Shown here in pieces: positions 36,909 to 46,437 of a DNA stretch of 64,000 bases (the stretch's first letter is position 1; each line of letters starts with the position of its first letter). The stretch covers positions 62,001-126,000 of the forward strand of contig NZ_CANMYE010000001.1 in NCBI RefSeq assembly GCF_947502065.1, written 5' to 3'. This DNA is from an uncultured Pseudoteredinibacter sp. (GTDB lineage: Bacteria; Pseudomonadota; Gammaproteobacteria; Pseudomonadales; Cellvibrionaceae). A program made the position numbers and the translations under genes. The notes beneath the pieces are model-generated. The model searched no databases, was not told the origin of the DNA, and saw nothing but the letters and a program-made list of their open reading frames with translations.

Positions 36909-38015
36909 TTAGCTTTCAGCCTCTGCCAAGTGTTGTAGCGCGTCGTCAAAGTAAGCCTTGCTCTTTTCCCAGACATCCTCTAGCCATTGTTGTTCATCAA
37001 TAAAAAATGCCGCCAGTGTTTTTTGCTGTATTTCAGCTTTCAAGCTGGCTGCACAATCAGGATTATTGTACAGCCAGTTAGCTTCAATAACTGTGCTGAG
37101 CATGGTATCGATGGGCACGGTACCAAATTCCAGGGCTACGCATAGTGCGGCAGGGTTACAATCCAGCAAGCCGCAGCAGAGTGGGCCGCTAATATCCGGT
37201 GTTGAGCTATCTGCGCTACCGGGTGCGATGACCTCTCCATTTAGGAAAACCTTCTTTGTAAGTTCAAGATTTTTTGGTTTGCCGGTATAAATCAATTCAC
37301 AGGCGCCCTTAGGCCCAAGGCCAGTATGTAAATCCATATGAATTAGCTTGTTGCATTGTTTGGCATGCTTGGCACAAATTTCTCGCCAGACCTGATTTGA
37401 CCAGCTAGCTGTGTGGCCACCAAAGTAGGGCGCTTGGGGCCAGTGATACTGCCCCTGCGTCATTTTTCCTTGGAAGTCTGTCCAGCTTCGTTGCTCAATG
37501 TACTGATTTATGGTTTTTAGAATGTCCGTTAGATCGGCAGATTGCCAGTGCTCTGGGTAGGCTTCATCGATAAATTGTGTTTCCTCTTCAGTTGCAATGC
37601 GACTTTTAGAGAAATCTATAAAGTTTCGATTTAGGTCGATATTGTTTTCATTGTTGCGTGTGTAGTGTGAAAAACCATAGGGATTAATGGCATGCACAAA
37701 TATTAGCTGAATATCCTTATGGATATTATGCGGCATCAATTGCTGCATGAGTAAAATTTGCATGGCCGATCCGCAGTAGGCTTCTACGCCATGAACGCCT
37801 GAAGAAATAATGATTTTTTTTGATGCATGCTTAGCGCCATAAAGGGCGACATCACAAAATAAATCTTCGCCGTTTATACCTGTGACATGCGGGTTCTTAT
37901 AGCTCTGTATTTCACAAGCTAAATCTGTCGCTGTGTTTAGAAATAGGCTTCGCGCTTCGAGGTATGTATTGCTAACAGCATGCGCAAGCGGGCCGCGGAT
38001 TTGACTAAAGCTCAT
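36909..38015 (-). CDS. DUF2817/M14-type metallopeptidase or deacylase
   Basis: A 368-residue protein, probably cytosolic. SSGVHGVEAYCGSA supplies the HxxE-type zinc ligands (His and Glu), NNIDLNRNFIDF is the M14 NRN-type segment, MDLHTGLGPKG gives the next His, and LCVALEFGTVP may carry the catalytic Glu. This matches the DUF2817 branch of the M14/succinylglutamate desuccinylase superfamily. AAGG lies 8 bp before the ATG. It starts 47 bp downstream of marR on the same strand, so the two may be co-transcribed. Confidence 0.85.
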   Translation of the reverse strand: MSFSQIRGPLAHAVSNTYLEARSLFLNTATDLACEIQSYKNPHVTGINGEDLFCDVALYGAKHASKKIIISSGVHGVEAYCGSAMQILLMQQLMPHNIHKDIQLIFVHAINPYGFSHYTRNNENNIDLNRNFIDFSKSRIATEEETQFIDEAYPEHWQSADLTDILKTINQYIEQRSWTDFQGKMTQGQYHWPQAPYFGGHTASWSNQVWREICAKHAKQCNKLIHMDLHTGLGPKGACELIYTGKPKNLELTKKVFLNGEVIAPGSADSSTPDISGPLCCGLLDCNPAALCVALEFGTVPIDTMLSTVIEANWLYNNPDCAASLKAEIQQKTLAAFFIDEQQWLEDVWEKSKAYFDDALQHLAEAES

Positions 38016-38062
38016 AAAGTTACCTTTTAGTAAACCCGCCAGCCCAATGAACTATTTAGGCT

Positions 38063-38530
38063 TTAAGGTTCAAATTGCTCATTGGCGATTAAGAGCTTAT
38101 CGAGCATCTCGAAAAGCTGGGCTTTCTCGCTTTTGCTTAAAACACTATCAAGGTGCTGGCCATATCGCCGTAATACCCCAAACTCAACTTCGGCATATTC
38201 GCGGCCTAAATCTGTCAGTACCGCTATTTTGCTGCGCTGATTGTTCTCTTGGCGCTCATTGGTCAAAAGTCCCTTCTTGGCGAGATTTGCCAAGGCTCTT
38301 GTCACCATGGCGCGATCGAAGCCATATACCTCAGCTACCGCTGATGGTTGCATTGGGCCTTTTGATGCCAGCAAAACTAATATTCGAAACTCTGTTTGCG
38401 GTAAATCGGCGATGGCCTTTGCCCCGTCGGCTTTTTCTGGCTTTAGGGAGGCGTGCATCTTGGTTTGTGTCACCACTAACCTAAAGGGGATGTAGTCATG
38501 AATATCAAATTCACTAATTGGCTTACTCAT
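38063..38530 (-). CDS. MarR-family transcriptional regulator
   Basis: A 155-residue winged-helix protein. SAVAEVYGFDRAMVTRALANLAKKGLLTNERQENNQRSKIAVLTDLGREY is split over the recognition helix and wing of MarR proteins; helices on both ends form the dimer interface. It is divergent from a TonB receptor, with two identical palindromes in the spacer. Probably a repressor released by a small aromatic or acyl ligand; ligand unknown. Confidence 0.9.
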   Translation of the reverse strand: MSKPISEFDIHDYIPFRLVVTQTKMHASLKPEKADGAKAIADLPQTEFRILVLLASKGPMQPSAVAEVYGFDRAMVTRALANLAKKGLLTNERQENNQRSKIAVLTDLGREYAEVEFGVLRRYGQHLDSVLSKSEKAQLFEMLDKLLIANEQFEP

Positions 38531-38553
38531 AGATGGCTCGTTCTTTAAAAATC

Positions 38554-38565
38554 AAACAATTGTTT
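38554..38565. promoter_or_regulatory. Palindrome near marR start
   Basis: AAACAATTGTTT is a perfect 12-bp palindrome 24 bp upstream of marR. It could be an autoregulatory site or a chance A/T palindrome. Confidence 0.4.
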
Positions 38566-38609
38566 ATACAGCCTTTGTACAACGCTATGAATAAATTCTC
38601 CACAATAGA

Positions 38610-38622
38610 TTGACAAAGTCAA
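38610..38622. promoter_or_regulatory. MarR operator candidate 1
   Basis: TTGACAAAGTCAA is a perfect inverted repeat (TTGAC, 3 bp, GTCAA) in the divergent marR/TonB receptor spacer. Confidence 0.7.
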
Positions 38623-38637
38623 TTATTTGAATAATGA

Positions 38638-38650
38638 TTGACTTTGTCAA
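38638..38650. promoter_or_regulatory. MarR operator candidate 2
   Basis: TTGACTTTGTCAA is the reverse complement of the first site. Its start is 28 bp downstream, close to three helical turns, so two dimers could bind near the same face. Confidence 0.7.
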
Positions 38651-38706
38651 CTGTAAAGTGGCCCATTAAAACTAATTTAACGAAAATGCAGAGAGGCGTT
38701 GGCAAA

Positions 38707-40920
38707 ATGCTAATAAATAAAATTGCTTTTAAACGACATGCTTTGTTTATGGCCCTGGCCGGGGCGAGCCTGACTCCCATAGCAAGTAATGTGATGGCGC
38801 AAAGTCAATCCGCTGATACAGATCGCAGCGTAGATCTGGAAGAGGTAGTGGTAACCGCTCGTAAACGCGAGGAGTCCTTACAAGATGTGCCCTTGTCTAT
38901 TCAGGCTTATAGCGGTGAGGATCTGGCGCTTGGTGGTGTCGACAATGTCGAAAACCTCGTTGGTAAAACGCCAAACCTTTCTCTAAGTTCGAATCTCCTA
39001 TCACCGGGAAATGACTTTTTAAATATTGTAATACGCGGTGTGGGTTCTCAAAGTGCTGGCGCACCGGCCGTGGGGACCTTTGTTGATGGTGCGTTTGTGC
39101 CCTCCCTGGCTTTCGATATTGGCTTTTTGGATGTGGAGCGAGTAGAAGTATTACGTGGGCCACAGGGCACTCTTTTTGGTCGAAATACTCAAGGTGGCGC
39201 TTTAAATATTGTGGTGCGTCGCCCGGATGAAGAGTTTCGCGGTAAGGTGGCATTGAGTTACGATGAATTCGATACGGTGCGAGCTCAGGCGGCTTTTTCT
39301 GGTCAGTTAGCTGAAAATTTTTATGCCGGTATTGCCGCTGATATTTCCCGCACTGATGGCTTTTTAGAAAACCCAGTATTGGGCGCTGCTGCCGGTGGTG
39401 GTGAACGCTCCAGCTCAGTGCCAGCAGATGCCGAAGATAAGTACTCTTGGCGCAGTGCTTTTCGCTACAGCCCCAGTGATGAATTGGATATTAATCTAAG
39501 CATCGATAAATCCTATCGCAAAGGTTTAGATGGCTTACCCGGCGTGCCGCGCGGGCAAGAGGCTTATATTGTTCGCAGTGATTTTCAAATAGATGCACTC
39601 TATGATAATTATGGTGCTGCTTTAAATATTGATTATAAAACTGATGATATTGATATCACGGCCATTACCGCCTTTCGAAAAGTCGATACCTCACTACCTT
39701 TTGATTTCGATGGTTCACCCGAGCGCGGTCCAAACTTTCAAGATATTCGCAGCAGTCAAGAGCTCTTTTCCCAAGAGCTTCGATTTTCAGGAGCAATTGG
39801 CGAGGATATTGATTGGCTAGCTGGCGCCTATGTGTTCCGTGAAGAGCAGCGTTCAGATCGATATATTCGATTCCACGACATTGATCTTGCTTTGCCTGGT
39901 ACGTCTTTATTGGTGGATAAGCAAATTCAAAATTTAGAGCGTAGCGGCTACGCGGTTTTCGCCGATGTGATTTGGAATCCAAATGATTGGTTAGAGCTAG
40001 GCTTTGGTGCGCGCTTTGCCAAAGAGACTGTGAAATCCCAAGCGGAATTAGATTTTGCCTTATTGCTCGGCGACTTGCCTTTGGCAGTTGTGAACGATTC
40101 GCCAACAGGTAAGCTAGACGACGATAATATTTCACCTACAGCATCGGCACGTATTAAATTAAGTGATGATATCAGTTTATATGGTCGCTACGCCCGTGGC
40201 TTTAGAGCGGGTGGTTTCCCATTGGCACCGGCCAGCCCAATTTCAAATACCGGTTTTAACTCTGAAATTTCAGATAACTATGAGTTAGGTATCAAGGGTA
40301 ATCTCTTTGATGGTCAAGTAGACTTTGATTTGGCCTTGTTCCGAATTGATATCAGTGATCAGCAGTTAACTACCATTGTGTTTTTTAATGGCGATCCTAA
40401 TCTGCCGGTAGCGGCCGTAGGTAACGCGGGTGAAAGTCGTTCCGAAGGTGCTGAGTTAAACCTAAATTGGAACGTTAGCGACAGCTTTAGTATTAATGCC
40501 AGCGCGGGTTACACCGATGCCACCTATACTCAGTATATCGATACTTTAGGGGATGACCGCTCGGGCGAGAGCTTCCCTTATGTGCCCAAGGTGAATGCCT
40601 TATTGGGTGCAACCTGGAGCTTTGATATTGCTAATGGCGCGGAATTGGAGCTAAATGCCCAGTACCGCTATGTTGATGAAATCCTATCCGGCAGTGGTGT
40701 AGATATCGATTTGCAGTTCCCAGTGGATTCTTACGATGTGCTCGACCTGCGCGCTTCAGTCTACAAAGACGATTGGCGAGTAGATGTATTTGTTGAAAAT
40801 GCGAGAGATGAATTTATTGAAACACGGGTATTTAATAGTTTCTTCTTTAGTGAACAGCGTCCATTCTCTATTGTGTTGCCACCGCGCAAAGCTGGTGTCC
40901 GATTTACTTACAATTTTTAA
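38707..40920 (+). CDS. TonB-dependent outer-membrane receptor
   Basis: About 737 residues. Signal peptide ends near NVMAQ. TonB box LEEVVVTARKREES, plug motifs NIVIRGVG and VEVLRGPQGTLFGRNTQGGALNI, and barrel with terminal strand GVRFTYNF. ATG 38707 is chosen because GAGAGG lies 10 bp upstream; earlier in-frame starts would extend into the operator region. The alpha/beta hydrolase follows 129 bp downstream. Control by the divergent MarR protein is likely. Confidence 0.9.
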   Translation: MLINKIAFKRHALFMALAGASLTPIASNVMAQSQSADTDRSVDLEEVVVTARKREESLQDVPLSIQAYSGEDLALGGVDNVENLVGKTPNLSLSSNLLSPGNDFLNIVIRGVGSQSAGAPAVGTFVDGAFVPSLAFDIGFLDVERVEVLRGPQGTLFGRNTQGGALNIVVRRPDEEFRGKVALSYDEFDTVRAQAAFSGQLAENFYAGIAADISRTDGFLENPVLGAAAGGGERSSSVPADAEDKYSWRSAFRYSPSDELDINLSIDKSYRKGLDGLPGVPRGQEAYIVRSDFQIDALYDNYGAALNIDYKTDDIDITAITAFRKVDTSLPFDFDGSPERGPNFQDIRSSQELFSQELRFSGAIGEDIDWLAGAYVFREEQRSDRYIRFHDIDLALPGTSLLVDKQIQNLERSGYAVFADVIWNPNDWLELGFGARFAKETVKSQAELDFALLLGDLPLAVVNDSPTGKLDDDNISPTASARIKLSDDISLYGRYARGFRAGGFPLAPASPISNTGFNSEISDNYELGIKGNLFDGQVDFDLALFRIDISDQQLTTIVFFNGDPNLPVAAVGNAGESRSEGAELNLNWNVSDSFSINASAGYTDATYTQYIDTLGDDRSGESFPYVPKVNALLGATWSFDIANGAELELNAQYRYVDEILSGSGVDIDLQFPVDSYDVLDLRASVYKDDWRVDVFVENARDEFIETRVFNSFFFSEQRPFSIVLPPRKAGVRFTYNF

Positions 40921-41049
40921 GTTGTAAGTAAGCCAAAAACAGGCAGAGATTAAATACTCTGCTTGATTTTTGCATTTGTCTGGCAGGGCCTCATTCTTGC
41001 TAATTGACAATTAAGTTTCACATTTGAAAGTTCTAGATTTGGTAGCGCA

Positions 41050-41874
41050 ATGTCATTAACGTTAATTGATCACTTTAGCCTTGAATCGGCTTGCTTTAAT
41101 TTTCCTGAAGGCAAACTTTATTATTATAAAACTATTGTTGCGCCAGCAGATGTACCAACGCTAATTTTAATTCCAGGTTGGGCCGGTGCGGCTGAAATGT
41201 GGCAGCGGCAGCTAAATGCTCTTAGCGGACGCTTCAATTGCTTGATTTTTGATTACCCTGGCTTTGGTCGCTCGCACTTTCTATCGGCGAATGAGGCATC
41301 TTGTAATCTGAACTTTCATGCCGAACTAATCAAGATGGCTCTTGATCAAGAAAGTACTGGAGAATGCATCGCGATAGGCCACTCCATTGGTGGCGCCTTG
41401 GCATTAACGCTTGCAGAGATAGATACTCGAATTAAAGCTGTTATCGGTGCAGATTCTTTTACCTATATGAATCTCTATCCGCAAGCTGATATGCAAACCG
41501 CGATGGCTGTAAAACAAGGGCTAATGGATGATTTTACTGGCAGTTTAAATGGCCTGATGGATGAGTACTTTCCGCCCGGTTCCGATGCCGAATTGCGCAA
41601 TTGGGTGACGAAAACCATGACCGCGGCTAATGTCCATGTAGGCGCCGCTATCTTAGAGCAGTTTATGTTGTGGAGCTTGCGGGAGAAATTAGATGCTTAC
41701 CACGGCCCGGTCTTTGCGATAGCCGCAGAAGATACCTATGTAGAAGACTTTCAGCCCGCTTTTGGCGATCGTATTGAGGTCACTTGCATCAGTAAGGCTG
41801 GGCACTTTTTAATGTTGGATCAAGCCGAAGCGTTTAATCATCGCTTGCTAAGCTTACTCAACAAACTGGCTTAA
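41050..41874 (+). CDS. Alpha/beta hydrolase
   Basis: A 274-residue cytosolic alpha/beta-hydrolase. Oxyanion region LILIPGWAGAAEMW, strand-turn FDYPGFGRSHF, nucleophile elbow GHSIGG, catalytic His in SKAGHFLMLD, acid candidates near AAEDTY. No signal peptide. It follows the MarR-controlled TonB receptor on the same strand, so it probably hydrolyses an ester or similar bond in the imported compound. Substrate not assignable. Confidence 0.85.
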   Translation: MSLTLIDHFSLESACFNFPEGKLYYYKTIVAPADVPTLILIPGWAGAAEMWQRQLNALSGRFNCLIFDYPGFGRSHFLSANEASCNLNFHAELIKMALDQESTGECIAIGHSIGGALALTLAEIDTRIKAVIGADSFTYMNLYPQADMQTAMAVKQGLMDDFTGSLNGLMDEYFPPGSDAELRNWVTKTMTAANVHVGAAILEQFMLWSLREKLDAYHGPVFAIAAEDTYVEDFQPAFGDRIEVTCISKAGHFLMLDQAEAFNHRLLSLLNKLA

Positions 41875-41916
41875 GCCTAAGAAGCTTTGAGCCAGTTGTT
41901 TCTTGGTAAGTGGTGC

Positions 41917-42882
41917 TTAACGAATAAAAGCTGCCGCATCTTCCATAACTTCAATACCTGCACCTGTCTTGTGAATATTTTCACTGATATGGCGACGAAA
42001 TTGTCGAGCGCCAGGCTGACCTTGAAACAAACCCAGCACATGGCGGCTCATAAAGTTAAGCTTATGGCCGTCTAACAGCTGCTCACCGCAATAGTCCAGA
42101 TACTGTTTGTAGATAGTCATTCTATCTGGAATAGGGTGCTCATCTTTATATATACGTTTATCGACTTCAGCCAACAAATAAGGGTTGCTATAAGCTTCGC
42201 GCCCCACCATTACCCCGTCGACTTCCTGCAGTTGCTCTTCACAATCATCGAGGCTTTTCAATCCTCCGTTAATAATGATCTCAAGCTCAGGGTATTCTTG
42301 CTTTAATTTGTGAACCAATGGGTAACGTAGCGGCGGCACTTCACGATTCTCTTTCGGGCTTAAGCCCTGTAGCCAAGCTTTGCGCGCGTGCACGATAAAG
42401 GTTTTGCAGCCTGTAGCGGCAATAGCTTCCACAAAGCAGCACATATCAGCGTAGTCTTCCATATCATCAATGCCGATGCGATGCTTAATGGTGACATCAA
42501 TGCTACAAGCATCCTGCATCGCCTTAATGCAATCAGCCACAAGCTCCGGCTCGGCCATCAATATCGCGCCGATCTTACCTTCTTGCACGCGATCACTAGG
42601 ACAGCCGCAATTCAGGTTCACCTCATCATAGCCCCAATCTTCAGCAAGCTTCGCGCAGTGCCCCAGATCCGCAGGCGCAGAGCCGCCAAGCTGCAAGGCA
42701 ATAGGGTGCTCCACCTCACTAAAACCCAAGTGCCGCTCATGCTTACCGCCTTGAATCAAAGCCGCTGTGGTCACCATCTCGCTATATACCACTGAGTGCT
42801 TACTGATCAGGCGCCAAAGGTAACGGCAATGGCGGTCGGACCAATCCATCATGGGGGCTAGGGTGAAGCGTCGATTAATCAT
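41917..42882 (-). CDS. dusA: tRNA-dihydrouridine synthase A
   Basis: A 321-residue FMN enzyme reducing uridines in the tRNA D-loop (U20/U20a in E. coli). Features: RRFTLAPMMDWSDRHCRYLWR, YSEMVTTAAL, VNLNCGCPSDRVQEGKIGA with the catalytic Cys, KHRIGIDD, FIVHARKAWLQGLSPKENREVPPLRY in part, and GGLKS. The extended signature SPKENR is DusA-specific as I recall. Monocistronic. Confidence 0.95.
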   Translation of the reverse strand: MINRRFTLAPMMDWSDRHCRYLWRLISKHSVVYSEMVTTAALIQGGKHERHLGFSEVEHPIALQLGGSAPADLGHCAKLAEDWGYDEVNLNCGCPSDRVQEGKIGAILMAEPELVADCIKAMQDACSIDVTIKHRIGIDDMEDYADMCCFVEAIAATGCKTFIVHARKAWLQGLSPKENREVPPLRYPLVHKLKQEYPELEIIINGGLKSLDDCEEQLQEVDGVMVGREAYSNPYLLAEVDKRIYKDEHPIPDRMTIYKQYLDYCGEQLLDGHKLNFMSRHVLGLFQGQPGARQFRRHISENIHKTGAGIEVMEDAAAFIR

Positions 42883-43049
42883 AAGTTCGTACAGCGAATT
42901 GCTTCTTTTAAAAAGGGTTTGATTTAAGGCGCGGGATTATAACATTAGTGTCATTTATCGCAGAGTCTTTGTTTTTGCTGCAGGGATCATCACCGTAGCT
43001 ATTAATGATAAGATTGGTCCCTTACTGCTTTTACCTGGAGATTAGAATA

Positions 43050-44363
43050 ATGCGCATCAGCTTGAAAAAACTGGCATCCATTACCCTTTTTACTGCAGCT
43101 TTGTCTCAGGCTGCTGGGGCCCTTGCTGAATTAAGCTCGGTAGAGAAGCAGTTGGCTTCGCGCATTGATCAGCAGCTTGAACAGGCGCGCAGCGAGCTTA
43201 AAGCGGCCGTAAACATCAACAGCGGCACCATGAACTTTGCCGGTGTTGAAAGGGTTGGCCGTCTCTATCAACAGCAGTTTGATGAGCTGGGCTTTCGTAC
43301 CGAATGGCTTCTGGGCAAAGCCTTCAATAGAGCAGGGCATTTGCAGGCCAGTTATGGCAGCAAAGGGCCCAAGATTTTGATGATTGGCCATTTGGATACG
43401 GTCTTTACCAAAGAAAGTGCTTTTCAAGAATACCAAGATCTAGGTGATGGCAAAGTCGCAGGCCCCGGTATTACCGATATGAAGGGCGGAAATACGATTG
43501 TGGTGGCGGCTTTGCGAGCCTTGAAGGCCGAGGGCTTATTGGATCAGCTGCAGGTTCGTGTGGTGTTTACTGGTGATGAGGAAAGCAGTGGTCGTCCATT
43601 ATCGCTATCTAAACAGGCTTTAATTGAGGGCGCTAAATGGGCCGATATTGCCTTGGGTTTTGAAGATGGTGATAGCAGTATTAAAACGGCCGTGATTGCA
43701 CGCCGGGGCTCTTCGGGTTGGAGTTTAAAAATTAAGGGCCGCCCGGCGCATTCTTCGCAAGTGTTTAGCGATGATGTGGGCTATGGTGCAGCTTATGAGA
43801 TGGCGCGTATTCTCAATCAGTTTCGTGTACAGCTAGATGGCCTTGGCTCGGTAACCGTTAATCCGGGTTTGCTGTCGGCGGGTAATGCCCAAGAAGAGTT
43901 TGCGATGAATAATTCGGTTGCGGCGTCAGGCAAGAGTAATATTGTCTCGCAATGGGGCTATGTAAAAGGTGATATTCGTACCTTAAGTCCCGAAGAGCTT
44001 GCCAAGGCGCAGCAAATCATGCGTGATATTGTTAGTCAAAATCTTAAGCATACTTCGGCCGAGTTAGTCTTTGCTGAAGGTTATCCTCCTATGCCGCCGA
44101 CGGATGCCAACCGAGCTTTGTTAAAGCAATATAGCCAGGTGAGCGAAGATTTAAACTACGGACCGGTAGCGCCGGTTAATCCTCGCAAGGCTGGTGCGGC
44201 TGATATTTCTTTTGCGGCGGATCATGTAGAGATGGCCTTAGATGGTTTGGGTTTGATGGGCTCAGGTGGTCATACGGTTGATGAGGTGGCCGATATGGAT
44301 AGCTTTAAGAAGAATATTCAAAAGGCCGCCATTCTGTTGCACCGCTTGGCCCGTGAAAAATAG
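43050..44363 (+). CDS. Exported M20 metallopeptidase (CPG2-like)
   Basis: About 437 residues with signal peptide ending near AAGALA. M20A motifs: GHLDTVF (His, Asp), GPGITDMKGG (Asp), FTGDEESSGRP (Glu pair), GFEDGD, and GGHTVDEVADMD at the end. RRGSSGWSLKIKGRPAHSS is the lid-domain strand. Closest type is glutamate carboxypeptidase (CPG2). It should remove C-terminal Glu or similar residues in the periplasm. ATG 43050 has CTGGAG 9 bp upstream. An AraC-type gene follows. Confidence 0.88.
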   Translation: MRISLKKLASITLFTAALSQAAGALAELSSVEKQLASRIDQQLEQARSELKAAVNINSGTMNFAGVERVGRLYQQQFDELGFRTEWLLGKAFNRAGHLQASYGSKGPKILMIGHLDTVFTKESAFQEYQDLGDGKVAGPGITDMKGGNTIVVAALRALKAEGLLDQLQVRVVFTGDEESSGRPLSLSKQALIEGAKWADIALGFEDGDSSIKTAVIARRGSSGWSLKIKGRPAHSSQVFSDDVGYGAAYEMARILNQFRVQLDGLGSVTVNPGLLSAGNAQEEFAMNNSVAASGKSNIVSQWGYVKGDIRTLSPEELAKAQQIMRDIVSQNLKHTSAELVFAEGYPPMPPTDANRALLKQYSQVSEDLNYGPVAPVNPRKAGAADISFAADHVEMALDGLGLMGSGGHTVDEVADMDSFKKNIQKAAILLHRLAREK

Positions 44364-44422
44364 CGCCATAAGAAAGCAGCACAGCGAAACCAGAATAAAA
44401 ATTACAGCATAGAGCACGCGCT

Positions 44423-45475
44423 TTGATAGATAAGTTAGAGCCAAGTTATCTGCATATTCCCACGATTCCAGCGGGCTTTCTGCAGCATTTGGCCGAGCCC
44501 TTACTAGCGGAAGAACGCTTTCCTGGTGCTTTACTCGACGATTACCAATGCTTGTTAGCACTTGATAAATTGACGGTTGCTCAGTACAGCGATTTCAGTG
44601 AGCAGCTTTGTCTGCACACCCAGGATGAATGGCTTGGGTTGTTGGATAGGGCTGTGCCGCTGGGCAGCCATGTTGCCTTATTGCACCTGTTGCATCCAAG
44701 CGCTGATCTTTTTACCGCCTTATCCAATGTAAATCGCTTCTTTAGTTTGTTTCTTGATGGTGAGGAGCAACTATTAGATTTATCGCGGTGGCAAACGGAA
44801 CAAAAGGTCTATATGGGGAGGCGCTCAGAGGTTGAGCATTTAGAAATTGCTAGCTTGATGCGCGTGTTAAAGTTGAGTTCATGGTTATGCCAGGAGCAGC
44901 TTCCACTAAAGAGCTTAAGCTTTAGTTTTGCCCCCACTCAGTTCGATAAAGAATTCGCCTACTTATTTGGCGCCTGGCCGGATTATCAACAGCCGCGCGC
45001 TTGTATTCAGTTTCACCCTAGTGTTTTGAATAAAGCCGTAGCCCCTGCTATTGATGCCGAGCAATACGCTAAAGATAATCGGGTGCATTCCTTGTTGTGG
45101 CGCAATGAGAGTGATCTGCAAAAAGTGGTTTATGGCGATATTGCCGCTCATCTTCATGATGCGGCCTTTTCTGCTGATCATGTCGCTGAGCGATTGCATT
45201 TATCGAAAGCGACATTGGGGCGTCGTTTAAAAGAAAAGGGCAGCAGCTATTCCGATATTCTTTCGCAGGTTAGAAAAGATAAGGCTTTGCAGTACCTGCA
45301 TAGCGCTGATGCTGGCGCCTCGGCGAATGCGATGAGTATAGAGCAGCTTGCTGAAGCTCTAGGTTATATCGAAATGGCCTCTTTCAGCCGGGCCTTTAAA
45401 TCGTGGTTCGATTGCTCCCCCAAACAGTATTGGCAGCGCTATCATGCAAGGCGCTCAAGTGCTGTCAAAAAATAA
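44423..45475 (+). CDS. AraC-family transcriptional regulator
   Basis: A 350-residue regulator. C-terminal HTH pair: HVAERLHLSKATLGRRLKEKG and EALGYIEMASFSRAFKSWFDCSPKQYW. N-terminal domain is PF12625-like but diverged. The only usable start seen is TTG 44423 without a strong ribosome site, so the N-terminus is uncertain. It follows the M20 peptidase by 59 bp and precedes the PhyH gene, which it might control. Confidence 0.83.
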   Translation: MIDKLEPSYLHIPTIPAGFLQHLAEPLLAEERFPGALLDDYQCLLALDKLTVAQYSDFSEQLCLHTQDEWLGLLDRAVPLGSHVALLHLLHPSADLFTALSNVNRFFSLFLDGEEQLLDLSRWQTEQKVYMGRRSEVEHLEIASLMRVLKLSSWLCQEQLPLKSLSFSFAPTQFDKEFAYLFGAWPDYQQPRACIQFHPSVLNKAVAPAIDAEQYAKDNRVHSLLWRNESDLQKVVYGDIAAHLHDAAFSADHVAERLHLSKATLGRRLKEKGSSYSDILSQVRKDKALQYLHSADAGASANAMSIEQLAEALGYIEMASFSRAFKSWFDCSPKQYWQRYHARRSSAVKK

Positions 45476-45556
45476 CAAATTTCTGCAAGTATTCGACTTT
45501 CCAGGTTTTCCACGTCGCCCTATATTATCGCTATAACGATTAGCCGGGAGGATGCC

Positions 45557-46420
45557 ATGAGTGATGCCTTAAAATCGGATGTCTACCAAAATATGGAGAC
45601 AGCTACTAAATATAAGAAAACCCAGTCCAATGCGAAAGATCGCGTAGATCAAAAGCTGTTGCAACAGTATTTGGATAAGCTGATGCAAGATGGCTATGTA
45701 GTAGTGCCAGATCTGTTGAGTCAGGAGCAGCTTGATATTATCCGTGAAGAAGTCACGCCTATGTTGAACCATAAAGGGCGCAATTTTTTTGAGGGTGAGC
45801 TTACTCAGCGGATTTATTCGGTTATGGCCAAAACCTTCGCCTTGAATCCGATGGTCGAGCACCCGATGATCTTAGCTCTACTTGATGCGGTTTTGATGCC
45901 GAGCTATTTATTGTCTCAGTTGCAGGTTATCAATATTTTACCCGGTGAAAAGCAACAGCCGCTGCATGCCGATGATGGCTATGTGCAAATGCCACGCCCA
46001 AGAAAATTTGTCAGTGCCGCTACGGTGTGGGCTATTGATGACTTTACCGCGGAAAACGGCGGCACGATGGTTATTCCAGGCTCCCATAATTGGGGGGATA
46101 AGCATCCAGATGAGAGTGATTTAAAGAATCAAATTCATTGTGAAATGAAAGCGGGCTCGGCGGTATTTTTCTTGGGAACCTTGTGGCACGGTGGTGGAGC
46201 TAATGTTTCTGATCAGCCTCGCTTAGCGGCTACAGCGCAATACTGCGAAGGATTTATTCGGCCGCAGGAGAATTTTAGTTTGTCTGTGCCTTTGGAGCGA
46301 GCGGCGCAATGCTCGGAGGATATAAAACGAATGTTGGGCTATTCGATTTTTGGGCCGTTTATGGGCATGGTAGACGGTAAGCATCCTAAGCGTTTGTTGG
46401 AGCCGTTTTTAAACAAGTAA
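45557..46420 (+). CDS. Phytanoyl-CoA dioxygenase family protein
   Basis: A 287-residue Fe(II)/2-oxoglutarate oxygenase. Metal ligands HxD in QPLHADDGY and a distal His in LWHGGGANVS; Arg of DQPRLAATAQYCEG probably binds 2-oxoglutarate. WAIDDFTAENGGTMVIPGSHNW is the PhyH hallmark. GGGAGGATGCC precedes the ATG. It would hydroxylate a lipid-like or secondary-metabolite substrate; substrate unknown. A palindrome array follows 17 bp after the stop. Confidence 0.87.
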   Translation: MSDALKSDVYQNMETATKYKKTQSNAKDRVDQKLLQQYLDKLMQDGYVVVPDLLSQEQLDIIREEVTPMLNHKGRNFFEGELTQRIYSVMAKTFALNPMVEHPMILALLDAVLMPSYLLSQLQVINILPGEKQQPLHADDGYVQMPRPRKFVSAATVWAIDDFTAENGGTMVIPGSHNWGDKHPDESDLKNQIHCEMKAGSAVFFLGTLWHGGGANVSDQPRLAATAQYCEGFIRPQENFSLSVPLERAAQCSEDIKRMLGYSIFGPFMGMVDGKHPKRLLEPFLNK

Positions 46421-46437
46421 GTTGTAAGCATAAAGAA

